Below, in pieces: positions 17,678 to 26,261 of a DNA stretch of 64,000 nt. A program made the position numbers and the translations under genes. The notes beneath the pieces are model-generated. The model ran no database searches. It had not been told where the DNA came from and saw only the letters and a list, made by a program, of their open reading frames with translations. Source of the DNA: Papillibacter cinnamivorans DSM 12816 (GTDB lineage Bacteria; Bacillota; Clostridia; Oscillospirales; Oscillospiraceae); assembly GCF_900176335.1 (NCBI RefSeq), contig NZ_FWXW01000004.1, positions 284,714 through 348,713 of the forward strand, written 5' to 3'. Numbering within the stretch: the first letter of the stretch is position 1; each line of letters starts with the position of its first letter.

Positions 17678-19066
17678 ATGAAACTGTGGTCGGGCCGGTT
17701 TCAGAAGGAGACCGACGGGAAAGTAAACGACTTCAACTCCTCCATCCGCTTTGACGCAAGGCTGTACCGGGAGGATATCCGGGGCAGCATCGCCCACGCT
17801 TCCATGATGGGAGAGCAAGGGATAATCTCCCCGGAGGAGGCGCGGAAGCTGGTATCGGGGCTCGAAGACCTCCTCGCGGACATCGAGGCCGGCAAGGTGG
17901 AGTTTTCCCCGGATAACGAGGATATCCACATGAACATAGAGGCCCTGCTGACCGAGCGCCTGGGGGAGACGGGAAAGCGCCTGCACACCGCCCGGAGCCG
18001 GAACGACCAGGTGGCCGTGGACCTGCGGCTGTACTTAAAGCGGGAGATTCCGAAGGTTCTGGAACAGATCCTGGACCTTCAGAGGGTGCTGGTGAAAAAG
18101 GCGGAGGAGAACCTCGACACTGTCATGCCGGGCTACACTCATCTTCAGAGGGCCCAGCCGATTACCTTCGCCCATCACATGATGGCCTATGCCAACATGT
18201 TCTGCCGGGACGTGACCCGGCTGGAGGACTGCCTCGGGCGGATGGACCGTTCCCCCCTGGGCTCCGGCGCCCTGGCGGGTACCACCCATCCTCTGGACCG
18301 CAGAAAAACGGCGGAGCTTCTGGGCTTTGCCGGGATCACGGAAAACAGTCTGGACGGGGTTTCCGACCGGGACTACGCCATAGAACTCTGCTCGGCCCTC
18401 TCCATCCTTATGATGCACCTGTCCCGGTTTTCCGAGGAGATCATCCTCTGGTGCTCCTGGGAGTTCAAATTCGTGGAGCTGGACGACGCCTTTTCCACCG
18501 GCTCCTCCATCATGCCCCAGAAGAAAAACCCCGACGTTGCCGAGCTGGTGCGGGGAAAGACCGGACGGGTCTACGGCTCTCTCGTGACCCTGCTCACGGT
18601 GATGAAGTCTCTGCCTCTGGCTTACAACAAGGATATGCAGGAGGACAAGGAGCCGGTTTTCGACGCTCTGGACACGGTGCGGCTCTGCCTCCCGGTATTC
18701 ACCGGCATGGTGGACACCATGAAAGTGCGCCCGGATAACATGCGGAAGGCCGCCGAAAAGGGCTTTCTCAACGCCACCGACTGTGCCGACTACCTTGCCA
18801 AGCGCGGCGTTCCCTTCCGGGACGCCTATACCGCGTCCGGCCGCCTGGTGCGCGAGTGCGTCGAGGCCGGGAAAACCCTGGAGGAGCTTTCTCTGGAGGA
18901 ACTCCGAAAATATTCCCCCGCCTTCGACGGGGACGTGTATCAGGCCCTCTCTTTGGACGAGTGCGTCGCCCAGCGGAAGACTGAGGGCGGCCCCGCGCCG
19001 GAGGAGGTGCGGCGGCAGATGGATCTGATTTTGAAATTTGTTGAGGCGAGAACGGGTGAAAAGTAA
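17678..19066 (+). CDS. argH: Argininosuccinate lyase
   Basis: 462 residues. It splits argininosuccinate into arginine and fumarate. The aspartase/fumarase superfamily signature [12 protein letters not shown], with the catalytic serine, lies near residue 280. The MKLWSGRF N-terminus, [11 protein letters not shown] and [12 protein letters not shown] motifs are all family-typical. Its last 11 bases overlap the preferred argC start. Confidence 0.97.
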   Translation: MKLWSGRFQKETDGKVNDFNSSIRFDARLYREDIRGSIAHASMMGEQGIISPEEARKLVSGLEDLLADIEAGKVEFSPDNEDIHMNIEALLTERLGETGKRLHTARSRNDQVAVDLRLYLKREIPKVLEQILDLQRVLVKKAEENLDTVMPGYTHLQRAQPITFAHHMMAYANMFCRDVTRLEDCLGRMDRSPLGSGALAGTTHPLDRRKTAELLGFAGITENSLDGVSDRDYAIELCSALSILMMHLSRFSEEIILWCSWEFKFVELDDAFSTGSSIMPQKKNPDVAELVRGKTGRVYGSLVTLLTVMKSLPLAYNKDMQEDKEPVFDALDTVRLCLPVFTGMVDTMKVRPDNMRKAAEKGFLNATDCADYLAKRGVPFRDAYTASGRLVRECVEAGKTLEELSLEELRKYSPAFDGDVYQALSLDECVAQRKTEGGPAPEEVRRQMDLILKFVEARTGEK

Positions 19067-19988
19067 GGTTTTTATAGACGGCAGGGAGGGGACCACCGGC
19101 CTGCAGATCCAGGAAAGACTGGCCGGCCGGCGGGAGCTTGAGCTTCTTTCCATTTCCGACGCCCTGCGCAAGGACCCGGCCGAGCGCCGCAGGCTTTTGA
19201 ACGAAGCCGACCTGGTGTTTCTCTGCCTGCCGGACGAGGCCGCCAGGGAAGCTGTTTCCATGATCGAAAACGGGAAAACCCGGGTGATCGACGCCTCCAC
19301 CGCACACCGGACGGCGGAGGGCTGGGACTATGGGTTCCCCGAGCTGTCTTCCGGACACAGAGCCGCCGTAGCGGCCTCACGGCGGGTGGCGAACCCCGGC
19401 TGCCACGCCACGGGCTTTATCTCCGTCGTATACCCCCTGGTGAAGATGGGGATCCTCTCCCCGGCAAGCCTTCTCTCCTGCCACTCGCTCACCGGTTACA
19501 GCGGCGGCGGGAAAAAGATGATCGCCGAGTACCGGGACCCCGGCCGGGCCGCCGAGTTTGCCGCTCCCCGGCAGTACGGTCTGAACCTTTCCCACAAGCA
19601 CCTTCCGGAGATGAAAACCGTCTGCGGGCTGCACACACCGCCCGTTTTTTCCCCCATCGTGGCGGATTTTTACGCGGGTATGGCCGTCTTCGTCCCCCTG
19701 CATAAGGAGCTCACCGGGGGGCTGGGGGCCCGGGAACTCCGGGAAGCTCTGGCGGGGTATTACGCGGGGCAGCGGTTCGTTTCCGTCTCTCCCGAGGTGA
19801 AGACCGCCGGGATGCTGAGCCCCTTGGGCTTCGAAGGAACCAACCGCCTGGAGATCACCCTCTGCGGAAACGGGGAGCAGGCTGTGGCGGCTGCCCGGTT
19901 CGACAACCTGGGGAAAGGCGCCTCCGGTGCCGCCGTCCAGAACATGAACCTCATGCTGGGGCTGGACGAGGGCGCGGGACTGGAATAA
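19056..19988 (+). CDS. argC: N-acetyl-gamma-glutamyl-phosphate reductase, type 2
   Basis: 310 residues with the GTG start at 19056. It reduces N-acetylglutamyl phosphate to the semialdehyde with NADPH. The N-terminus [14 protein letters not shown] and short length mark the type 2 form (about 310 residues rather than 345). The catalytic cysteine is C116 in [15 protein letters not shown] and LEITLCGN follow. In-frame TTG codons 18 bases earlier are possible starts, but the family begins right before KVFIDG. It overlaps argH by 11 bases. Confidence 0.93.
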   Translation: MKSKVFIDGREGTTGLQIQERLAGRRELELLSISDALRKDPAERRRLLNEADLVFLCLPDEAAREAVSMIENGKTRVIDASTAHRTAEGWDYGFPELSSGHRAAVAASRRVANPGCHATGFISVVYPLVKMGILSPASLLSCHSLTGYSGGGKKMIAEYRDPGRAAEFAAPRQYGLNLSHKHLPEMKTVCGLHTPPVFSPIVADFYAGMAVFVPLHKELTGGLGARELREALAGYYAGQRFVSVSPEVKTAGMLSPLGFEGTNRLEITLCGNGEQAVAAARFDNLGKGASGAAVQNMNLMLGLDEGAGLE

Positions 19989-20023
19989 ACGAGTATCGCC
20001 GCATTTGGCGGGAGGAGATAGTT

Positions 20024-21241
20024 ATGCAGGAAATTACAGGGGGCGTCGCCGCTCCCATCGGTTTTACCGCGGCGGGGATCCACTGCGGAGTGAAAAATAA
20101 AAACCCGGAGAAAAAGGACGTGGCCCTGATATACTCAGAGGTTCCCTGCGCTGCCGCGGCGGTGTACACCAAAAACCGGGTCAAGGCCGCGCCCATCTGG
20201 GTTACCATGGAGAACCTGTCCGACGGAAAGGCTCAGGCGGTGATCTGCAACAGCGGCAACGCCAATGCCTGCGCTCCCGGAGGAACGGAAAACGCGAAGA
20301 CGATGTGCAAAGCTGCGGCGAGGACCCTGAACATCCCGGAGAGCGACGTGGTGGTGGCCTCCACGGGGGTCATCGGCCAGCCGCTGAACATCGGAGTGAT
20401 CGAAGCGGGCATCCCCGCCCTGGTTTCCGCCCTGTCGAAAGACGGGTCGGACGCGGCGGCCAGGGCCATCATGACCACCGACCTTATGAAAAAGGAGATC
20501 GCGGTGCGCTTTAACCTGGACGGTAAAACCGTCACCATGGGGGGCATCGCCAAGGGATCCGGCATGATCCATCCCAACATGGGAACCATGCTTTGCTTCA
20601 TCACCACCGACGCGGCGGTGGAGCCCGTTTACCTCAGAAAACTCCTCCTGGCCGCGGCGGAGCGTACTTTCAACCGTGTCAGCGTGGACGGGGACACCTC
20701 CACCAACGACATGTGCGCCGTGCTGACAAACGGTCTGGCGGGAAATACCGTGATCGCGGCGGAAGGGAAGGACAGCGAAGCCTTTCTGGATGCCCTGGTC
20801 CATGTCTGCCGGTATCTGGCCCGGTGTATGGCCGAGGACGGGGAGGGCGCCACCCATCTGGTCACCGCCAAAGTCGGCGGAGCATCCGACAACGAGACCG
20901 CGGCGGCCCTTTCCATGGCGGTGGTCTCCTCTTCTCTGGTGAAGGCCGCCATGTTCGGCGCCGACGCCAACTGGGGCAGGGTCCTCTGCGCCATGGGTTA
21001 CTCCGGCGCTGACTTCCGTCCCGAGGCGACCGACGTGTATTTCCGTTCCAAATCGGGAGAAATCCTGGTCTGCAGCGCGGGAACGGGGATTTCCTTCGAC
21101 GAGGCCGAGGCCAAGCGCATCCTCTCGGAAAAGGAGATCATCATCGATATCCGCCTCAGTGAGGGCGGGGGAACGGGCGAGGCCTGGGGCTGCGACCTTA
21201 CCTACGACTATGTCCGCATCAACGGAGATTACAGAACCTGA
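20024..21241 (+). CDS. argJ: Bifunctional glutamate N-acetyltransferase / ornithine acetyltransferase
   Basis: 405 residues. It recycles the acetyl group from acetylornithine to glutamate, closing the cyclic arginine pathway. The self-cleavage site is HPNMGTMLCFITTDA, with the nucleophile threonine at about residue 188; the residue before it is Gly instead of the more common Ala. CNSGNANAC, DLMKKEIAV and the C-terminal DLTYDYVRINGDYRT are typical. GGAGG precedes the ATG. With argJ present, argA and argE are not needed, and none is seen here. Confidence 0.96.
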   Translation: MQEITGGVAAPIGFTAAGIHCGVKNKNPEKKDVALIYSEVPCAAAAVYTKNRVKAAPIWVTMENLSDGKAQAVICNSGNANACAPGGTENAKTMCKAAARTLNIPESDVVVASTGVIGQPLNIGVIEAGIPALVSALSKDGSDAAARAIMTTDLMKKEIAVRFNLDGKTVTMGGIAKGSGMIHPNMGTMLCFITTDAAVEPVYLRKLLLAAAERTFNRVSVDGDTSTNDMCAVLTNGLAGNTVIAAEGKDSEAFLDALVHVCRYLARCMAEDGEGATHLVTAKVGGASDNETAAALSMAVVSSSLVKAAMFGADANWGRVLCAMGYSGADFRPEATDVYFRSKSGEILVCSAGTGISFDEAEAKRILSEKEIIIDIRLSEGGGTGEAWGCDLTYDYVRINGDYRT

Positions 21242-21342
21242 AAAAACATGGAAGCTGGTATGAAATCGATATCCGCCGGCATACTGTGCCCGGCGGCGGA
21301 CCCAATCCCAGCCGGCGCACAGCGGCGGAACGGAAGGTATAT

Positions 21343-22206
21343 ATGACCTATTCCCATGTGGACAGGGCGACGGTACTGGCCGAGGCCCTGCCCTATATTC
21401 AGAGATTCAACGGCAAGACCGTGGTGGTGAAGTACGGCGGCAACGCCATGATAAGCGAAGAGCTGCGCCAGGCGGTGATCAGCGACATTGTGCTTTTAAG
21501 CTTAGTCGGTATCCGCGTCGTGGTGGTCCACGGGGGCGGCCCCGAGATCAGCGACATGCTGAAAAAGATCGGCAAGCCCTCCCGGTTTGTAAACGGCCTG
21601 CGCTACACCGACGGGGAAACCATGGACGTGGTGCAGATGGTCCTGTGCGGCAAGGTGAACAAGGATCTGGTGGCCACCATCAACCGCATGGGAGGCAAGG
21701 CCCTGGGTCTTTGCGGCATGGACGGCGGCATGATGAAGGCCGTGAAGCTGCAGGACGGGGAAAACGACTACGGTCTCGTTGGGGAGATCACCGAGGTCTG
21801 CCCCAACCCCGTGACCGACGCTCTGGAAAAGGGCTATATCCCGGTGATCTCCACCGTCGCCCTGGGCATCGACGCCGAGACCGCATACAACATCAATGCC
21901 GACACGGCGGCGGCCAAACTGGCCGTGGCCCTGAAGGCGGAAAAGCTGATTCTGCTCACCGACGTCCGGGGCCTTCTGCGGGACCCCAAAAACGAGGAGA
22001 CCCTGCTCCATGTGGTCCAGGTTTCCAGCGTTCCGGGCCTTGTCAAGGACGGGATTATCGGCGGCGGCATGATCCCCAAGGTGGACTGCTGCGTGGAGGC
22101 TGTCCGGTGCGGCGTGGAGCGCACCCATATCCTGGACGGCAGGATCCCCCACTCGATTTTAATCGAGATGCTCTCCGACGAGGGCATCGGAACCATGATA
22201 CTGTGA
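21343..22206 (+). CDS. argB: Acetylglutamate kinase
   Basis: 287 residues. It phosphorylates N-acetylglutamate and is usually the arginine feedback point of the cyclic pathway. Visible are KYGGNAM at the N-terminus, VVHGGGPEISDML, the NADTAAAKLAVAL segment and TDVRGLL. The start at 21343 has GGAAGG nearby; the longer frame to 21286 has none. The N-terminal helix before KTVVVKYGG (SHVDRATVLAEALPYIQRF) is the extension found in arginine-sensitive kinases, so feedback inhibition is likely. Confidence 0.96.
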   Translation: MTYSHVDRATVLAEALPYIQRFNGKTVVVKYGGNAMISEELRQAVISDIVLLSLVGIRVVVVHGGGPEISDMLKKIGKPSRFVNGLRYTDGETMDVVQMVLCGKVNKDLVATINRMGGKALGLCGMDGGMMKAVKLQDGENDYGLVGEITEVCPNPVTDALEKGYIPVISTVALGIDAETAYNINADTAAAKLAVALKAEKLILLTDVRGLLRDPKNEETLLHVVQVSSVPGLVKDGIIGGGMIPKVDCCVEAVRCGVERTHILDGRIPHSILIEMLSDEGIGTMIL

Positions 22207-22239
22207 CGCCGGGTTTCCCGGACGGAAAGGACGATTGTC

Positions 22240-23415
22240 ATGACCTTTGAGCAGCTGAAGGCAAAAGACGTAGCCTATGTGCTGGCCACCTATCCCAGAT
22301 ACCCCGTCGCCTTTGAGCGGGGGGAGGGCGCCCGCCTTTACGACCTTTCCGGTAAGGAGTACATCGATTTTTCCAGCGGTATCGGTGTTGCCAGCATCGG
22401 CCACGGCAACCAGAAGTGGGCCGAGGCCATCCTGGAGCAGGCCCTGAAGCTGGGCCATGTGTCCAATCTTTATTATACGCAGCCCTACGCGGATCTGGCG
22501 GAGGTCGTCTGCCGCCGCAGCGGGATGAGCGGGGTCTTCTTCGCCAACTCCGGCGCGGAGGCAAACGAGGGCGCCATCAAACTGGCGAGGAAATACAGCT
22601 TCGACAAATACGGCAAGGGCCGGGGCACGATCATCACCCTGAAGCAGTCCTTCCACGGCAGGACCGCGGCGACCCTGGCCGCCACCGGGCAGGATGTCTT
22701 TCACAACTACTTTTTCCCCTTCCCCGAGGGGTTCCGGTACGCCGAACCCAATGATATCGAGAGCGTCCGGCGCGAGGGGGGACCCGACGTCTGCGCGGTG
22801 ATGCTGGAGCTGGTGCAGGGCGAGGGTGGCGTGTATCTTCTGGACCGGGAGTTTATTCACGCCCTGGCGGTTCTATGTGCCGAGCGGGACTGGCTGCTTA
22901 TCGTGGACGAGGTCCAGACCGGCATCGGCCGCACCGGCACCTTCTTTGCATACCAGCAGTATGGTATTTTGCCCGATGTGGTGACCTTCGCCAAGGGCAT
23001 CGCGGGAGGGCTTCCCCTGGGAGGGTTTCTCTGCAGCGAGCGCACCCGGGGGGTTCTCACTCCGGGGACCCACGCCACCACCTTCGGCGGAAACCCCGTC
23101 TGCTGCGCCGCGGCTCTCGCGGTGATGGACATTCTGGACGAGGAGGCCCTGGCTCAGGTGGAGGACAAGGGAAACTATATCCGGGAGAGCATCCGGGAGA
23201 TGAAAAGTCCCTACATCGCGGAGGTCCGCGGCCTGGGGCTCATGATTGGAGTCAGGATTAAGGACATGACCCATAAGGAAGCGGTGAACATGCTTCTGGC
23301 CAACGGCCTGGTCTGCCTCACCGCGGGGCAGGACACCCTGCGCCTTCTTCCGCCGCTCACCATCACCAAAGAGGAAATCGACAAGGGCCTGAAAATTCTG
23401 AAGGCCGTGCTGTAA
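22240..23415 (+). CDS. argD: Acetylornithine aminotransferase
   Basis: 391 residues, class III PLP aminotransferase. GAEANEGAIKLAR forms the phosphate cup, IVDEVQTGIGRTG carries the PLP aspartate, and TFAKGIAGGLPLGG contains the Schiff-base lysine K252. It converts N-acetylglutamate semialdehyde to N-acetylornithine. It lies 33 bases after argB and 12 before argF. Confidence 0.96.
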   Translation: MTFEQLKAKDVAYVLATYPRYPVAFERGEGARLYDLSGKEYIDFSSGIGVASIGHGNQKWAEAILEQALKLGHVSNLYYTQPYADLAEVVCRRSGMSGVFFANSGAEANEGAIKLARKYSFDKYGKGRGTIITLKQSFHGRTAATLAATGQDVFHNYFFPFPEGFRYAEPNDIESVRREGGPDVCAVMLELVQGEGGVYLLDREFIHALAVLCAERDWLLIVDEVQTGIGRTGTFFAYQQYGILPDVVTFAKGIAGGLPLGGFLCSERTRGVLTPGTHATTFGGNPVCCAAALAVMDILDEEALAQVEDKGNYIRESIREMKSPYIAEVRGLGLMIGVRIKDMTHKEAVNMLLANGLVCLTAGQDTLRLLPPLTITKEEIDKGLKILKAVL

Positions 23416-23427
23416 AGGAGACCGGAT

Positions 23428-24363
23428 ATGAAAAAAGACCTGTTAAAGCTCCTGGATCTCAGCAAGGACGAGATCATCAAGATCCTGAATATGGGCGACC
23501 AGATGAAATACAACCAGAAGCACAAGCTGCCCCACGCCTATTTGGAGGGCAAGACCCTGGCTATGATCTTCGAGAAAAACTCCACCCGCACCCGGGTCTC
23601 CTTTGAGACCGGCATGTACCAGCTGGGTGGCCACGCACTTTTTCTCAGCGGAAAAGACTCTCAGATCGGCCGGGGAGAACCGGTGCAGGACACTGCCCGG
23701 GTTCTCTCCAGGTACTGCGACGGCATCATGATCCGCACTTTTGAGCAGCAGGTGGTGGAGGACCTGGCCAGATACGCCTCCATCCCGGTGATTAACGGGC
23801 TCACGGATTTTTCCCATCCCTGTCAGGTGCTGGCCGACCTCATGACCGTCCGGGAATACCTGTCCCGGCTGGAGGGCCTGAAACTTGCCTATGTTGGGGA
23901 CGGGAACAACATGGCAAACTCTCTCATCGTGGGCGGCCTCAAATGCGGGATGCACGTATCCGTCGCCTGCCCCGAGGGCTACGAGCCCCACCCGGACGTG
24001 CTTGCTTTCGCCGAAACCGTCACCGAGACCAAGTTCACCCTCACCCGGAGCGTCCTCGAGGCGGCCGAGGGAGCAGACGTTTTGGTGACCGACGTGTGGG
24101 CCTCCATGGGGATGGAAGCCGACGCAGAAAAACGCAGGCGGGATTTTAAGGGATATCAGATTAGCGAATCGGTGATGAAAAAAGCCTCGCCCCACGCCGT
24201 GGTGCAGCACTGCCTCCCGGCTCACCGGGGAGAGGAGATCACCGATGAGGTTTTCGAGGCCCACGCCAAGGAGATCTTTGACGAGGCGGAAAACCGCCTG
24301 CATGTTCAGAAAGCCGTCATGACTATGCTCATGGGCAAGGAGACAAACGGGAGCCGGATGTAA
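23428..24363 (+). CDS. argF: Ornithine carbamoyltransferase
   Basis: 311 residues. The carbamoyl-phosphate motif STRTR is at 52-56, followed by HPCQVLADLMTV, the ornithine-binding DVWASMGMEAD and the catalytic HCLPAHRGEEI. It forms citrulline and is the last gene of the operon. The order argG-H-C-J-B-D-F gives every step from glutamate to arginine. Carbamoyl phosphate synthase genes are not in the window. A terminator follows at 24405. Confidence 0.97.
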   Translation: MKKDLLKLLDLSKDEIIKILNMGDQMKYNQKHKLPHAYLEGKTLAMIFEKNSTRTRVSFETGMYQLGGHALFLSGKDSQIGRGEPVQDTARVLSRYCDGIMIRTFEQQVVEDLARYASIPVINGLTDFSHPCQVLADLMTVREYLSRLEGLKLAYVGDGNNMANSLIVGGLKCGMHVSVACPEGYEPHPDVLAFAETVTETKFTLTRSVLEAAEGADVLVTDVWASMGMEADAEKRRRDFKGYQISESVMKKASPHAVVQHCLPAHRGEEITDEVFEAHAKEIFDEAENRLHVQKAVMTMLMGKETNGSRM

Positions 24364-24404
24364 ATCCCATCGCATATCAGTATAAGACAGCCGTTTTTGG
24401 TTAA

Positions 24405-24436
24405 AAACGAAGCGGGGAAAGATCCCCGCTTCGTTT
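24405..24436 (+). terminator. Terminator of the arginine operon
   Basis: Perfect 13-bp stem (24405-24417 with 24424-24436, loop AAAGAT) 41 bases after the argF stop. The U-run is short (CGTTTCC). Confidence 0.75.
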
Positions 24437-24560
24437 CCTGCGGTCGTCCGGTGGGCACGGAAGGAAAGCCCCGGCCGTTCTCCGTCATACGGTGTTTTCC
24501 GCCGCCGCGGTTCCCCCCGGCGCTATGCCCGGAGCGGTTTTCCTCTGGCCGGGTTTTGGG

Positions 24561-24589
24561 TTGACAAAGAAGTACCGGTATGGTATCAT
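24561..24589 (+). promoter_or_regulatory. Promoter of the tRNA-Ser genes
   Basis: TTGACA (24561-24566), 17 bases, TATCAT (24584-24589), about 30 bases upstream of the first tRNA. Confidence 0.8.
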
Positions 24590-24619
24590 TTCGCTTGTAT
24601 CTGAAAAGATATGTAAAAT

Positions 24620-24707
<88 letters not shown>

Positions 24708-24741
24708 GACAATACGATTATATTTCTTATATTCGTCATCT

Positions 24742-24832
24742 GGAGAAGTACTCAAGAGGCCGAAGAGGCGCCCCTGCTAAGGGTGTAGGGCGGGAAACCG
24801 TCGCGAGGGTTCAAATCCCTCCTTCTCCGCCA
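24742..24832 (+). tRNA. tRNA-Ser (anticodon GCT), island integration target
   Basis: 91 bases including CCA. Acceptor GGAGAAG pairs with CTTCTCC. The anticodon loop CTGCTAA gives GCT, with a long variable arm. The last 23 bases of the gene belong to a 24-base sequence repeated exactly at 33066-33089, so the gene remained intact after insertion of a foreign segment behind it. Confidence 0.97.
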
Positions 24833-24833
24833 A
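24810..24833 (+). repeat. Left attachment-site copy (in tRNA-Ser GCT)
   Basis: 24 bases from the T-loop to just past the CCA (begins TTCAAATCCCTCC, ends CCGCCAA). They are identical to 33066-33089 and bound an 8.26-kb segment. Flanking bases differ on both sides. Confidence 0.85.
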
Positions 24834-24874
24834 AGGAAAACCCTGTAGTTTCAACGACTACAGGGTTTTCCTTT
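24832..24874. terminator. Terminator behind tRNA-Ser, inside the island edge
   Basis: Perfect 18-bp stem (24832-24849 with 24857-24874, loop TTCAACG) followed by TT on the plus strand. The core CCTGTAGTTTCAA(C/T)GACTACAGG recurs at 39239-39260 beside the second SLH gene. Confidence 0.85.
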
Positions 24875-24919
24875 TTCATTCACTCTGTTATTTGGGCGAA
24901 TGTCTTTTCTTCATGTGGT

Positions 24920-26248
24920 TCAGCTTTCAATCATGCGTTGTAACATTACCGCGATCATCTTCGCAGCTTGTGCACGGGTGGCGTTTGCTGCGGGAGCGAA
25001 GCTGCCGTCATCGTTTCCTTCGATTATGCTGTTGTTCATAGCCCACTGGACGGATGCCTGAGCCCAGCTTGAAATACTGTCGTAGTCGGAAAATTCTCTC
25101 GCGGACATACCCTCCGCATTGGATACATCTCCCGCGTATTTGGCGTAGCGGTAGAGCATTACTGCCATCTGCTCGCGGGTGATCACCGCGTTTGGATTGA
25201 ATTTGCCGTCATAGCCGGAGGCCGCGCCGTTTTCATACGCCCATTGAACCATGGCGAAGTACCAGTCGGATGACGTCACGTCGGTAAACGAGGATGGTGT
25301 TGCTGTATAGCCGCTCAGATTGTCGCCGGACATCCGGGCGAGGATGGTCACGAATTCAGCTCTTGTAATGCTCGAGTCAGGTCTGAATGCTCCGTTGTTT
25401 CCGCCGACGATGCCCCTTGCAGCAAGAAAAGCTACATAGTCCGCGTACCACGCGCTGTCGGAAACATCCGAGAAGCTCACGGGATTGTATGCGACCGCGA
25501 AGGTCGAAAAGTGAGTCGTCGTAAATACCATTTCAGCGGTGTGGGCATCGAAGACACAGTTTGGCATAATACCGGGCGCGCCGGAATCTGTAATAAGGCA
25601 AATGACAAGCCGGTTTGCATCCTCGCCGCTGGCTAATGTATAGGGGATGCGCACCGTGGCCCAGCCTCCGCCGAAATAGGAAATCGTTGTATCGCCGGAG
25701 ACGACGCGCAGATCATACACCGGACGGGAACCTATAAGCGCCTTCGCCGCGTCAGAAAGAGACGACACCGAAACTTCATTGGCCTTAACGGTATAGCTCC
25801 CGTTAGTCTTTTCATTGAGCGCAGCCTGAGCCACGCTGTCAAAAGTAACGCTGACTTTTAACGCAGATGAACTGCCCGAACCGCTGCTCGATGTTCCGCT
25901 GCTTGACGATGTGTAAATCGTTATTTCCGCGCTCGCCGTCATGCTGCCGTTTCCGGCAACAAGCGTCAGCGTCCCGTCCGCCATTTCGGGCACCTTGAAG
26001 ATCTGGCTGTAAGAACCGGACGCGTCGGACAAGACGGCGCTGAAATAGACGATGCTCCCGTCGCCGTCAAGTCCCCTGAGGCTGACCCAGGTATCGGCGG
26101 TCGTCGTGCCGCTGACGGTGAGCGTATCGCCCGCCTGCGCAGTCGCGGCGCTCACAGCTACCGTGATCGGGTCGGCCGCCAGGGCCGCTGTTTGGCAAAC
26201 ACATAAAAGCACCACAAGAATACAGAAAATTGAAAGTCCTCTTTTCAT
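24920..26248 (-). CDS. Secreted SLH-domain surface protein
   Basis: 442 residues. Signal peptide MKRGLSIFCILVVLLCVC ending TAALAAD. An Ig-like domain (about 24-115) precedes a serine/glycine linker and a beta-rich domain ending TTHFSTFAVAYNPV. Three SLH repeats complete the protein, each with the SDV/TDV...WY start and ITRAE/ITREQ/ATRAQ end (FSDVSDSAWYADYV, FTDVTSSDWYFAMV, FSDYDSISSWAQAS). SLH repeats bind pyruvylated secondary wall polymer, so the protein sits on the cell wall. The start at 26248 has GGGAG upstream. It is the last gene of the module A transcript and probably provides the wall-anchored partner for the two upstream secreted proteins, which lack SLH repeats. Confidence 0.88.
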   Translation of the reverse strand: MKRGLSIFCILVVLLCVCQTAALAADPITVAVSAATAQAGDTLTVSGTTTADTWVSLRGLDGDGSIVYFSAVLSDASGSYSQIFKVPEMADGTLTLVAGNGSMTASAEITIYTSSSSGTSSSGSGSSSALKVSVTFDSVAQAALNEKTNGSYTVKANEVSVSSLSDAAKALIGSRPVYDLRVVSGDTTISYFGGGWATVRIPYTLASGEDANRLVICLITDSGAPGIMPNCVFDAHTAEMVFTTTHFSTFAVAYNPVSFSDVSDSAWYADYVAFLAARGIVGGNNGAFRPDSSITRAEFVTILARMSGDNLSGYTATPSSFTDVTSSDWYFAMVQWAYENGAASGYDGKFNPNAVITREQMAVMLYRYAKYAGDVSNAEGMSAREFSDYDSISSWAQASVQWAMNNSIIEGNDDGSFAPAANATRAQAAKMIAVMLQRMIES

Positions 26249-26261
26249 ATTAAAATCTCCC

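Noticed and set aside
16313..17986. Minus-strand frame of 557 codons opposite argG
   Set aside because: argG is unmistakable on the plus strand, and the antisense translation is low-complexity with no ribosome site.
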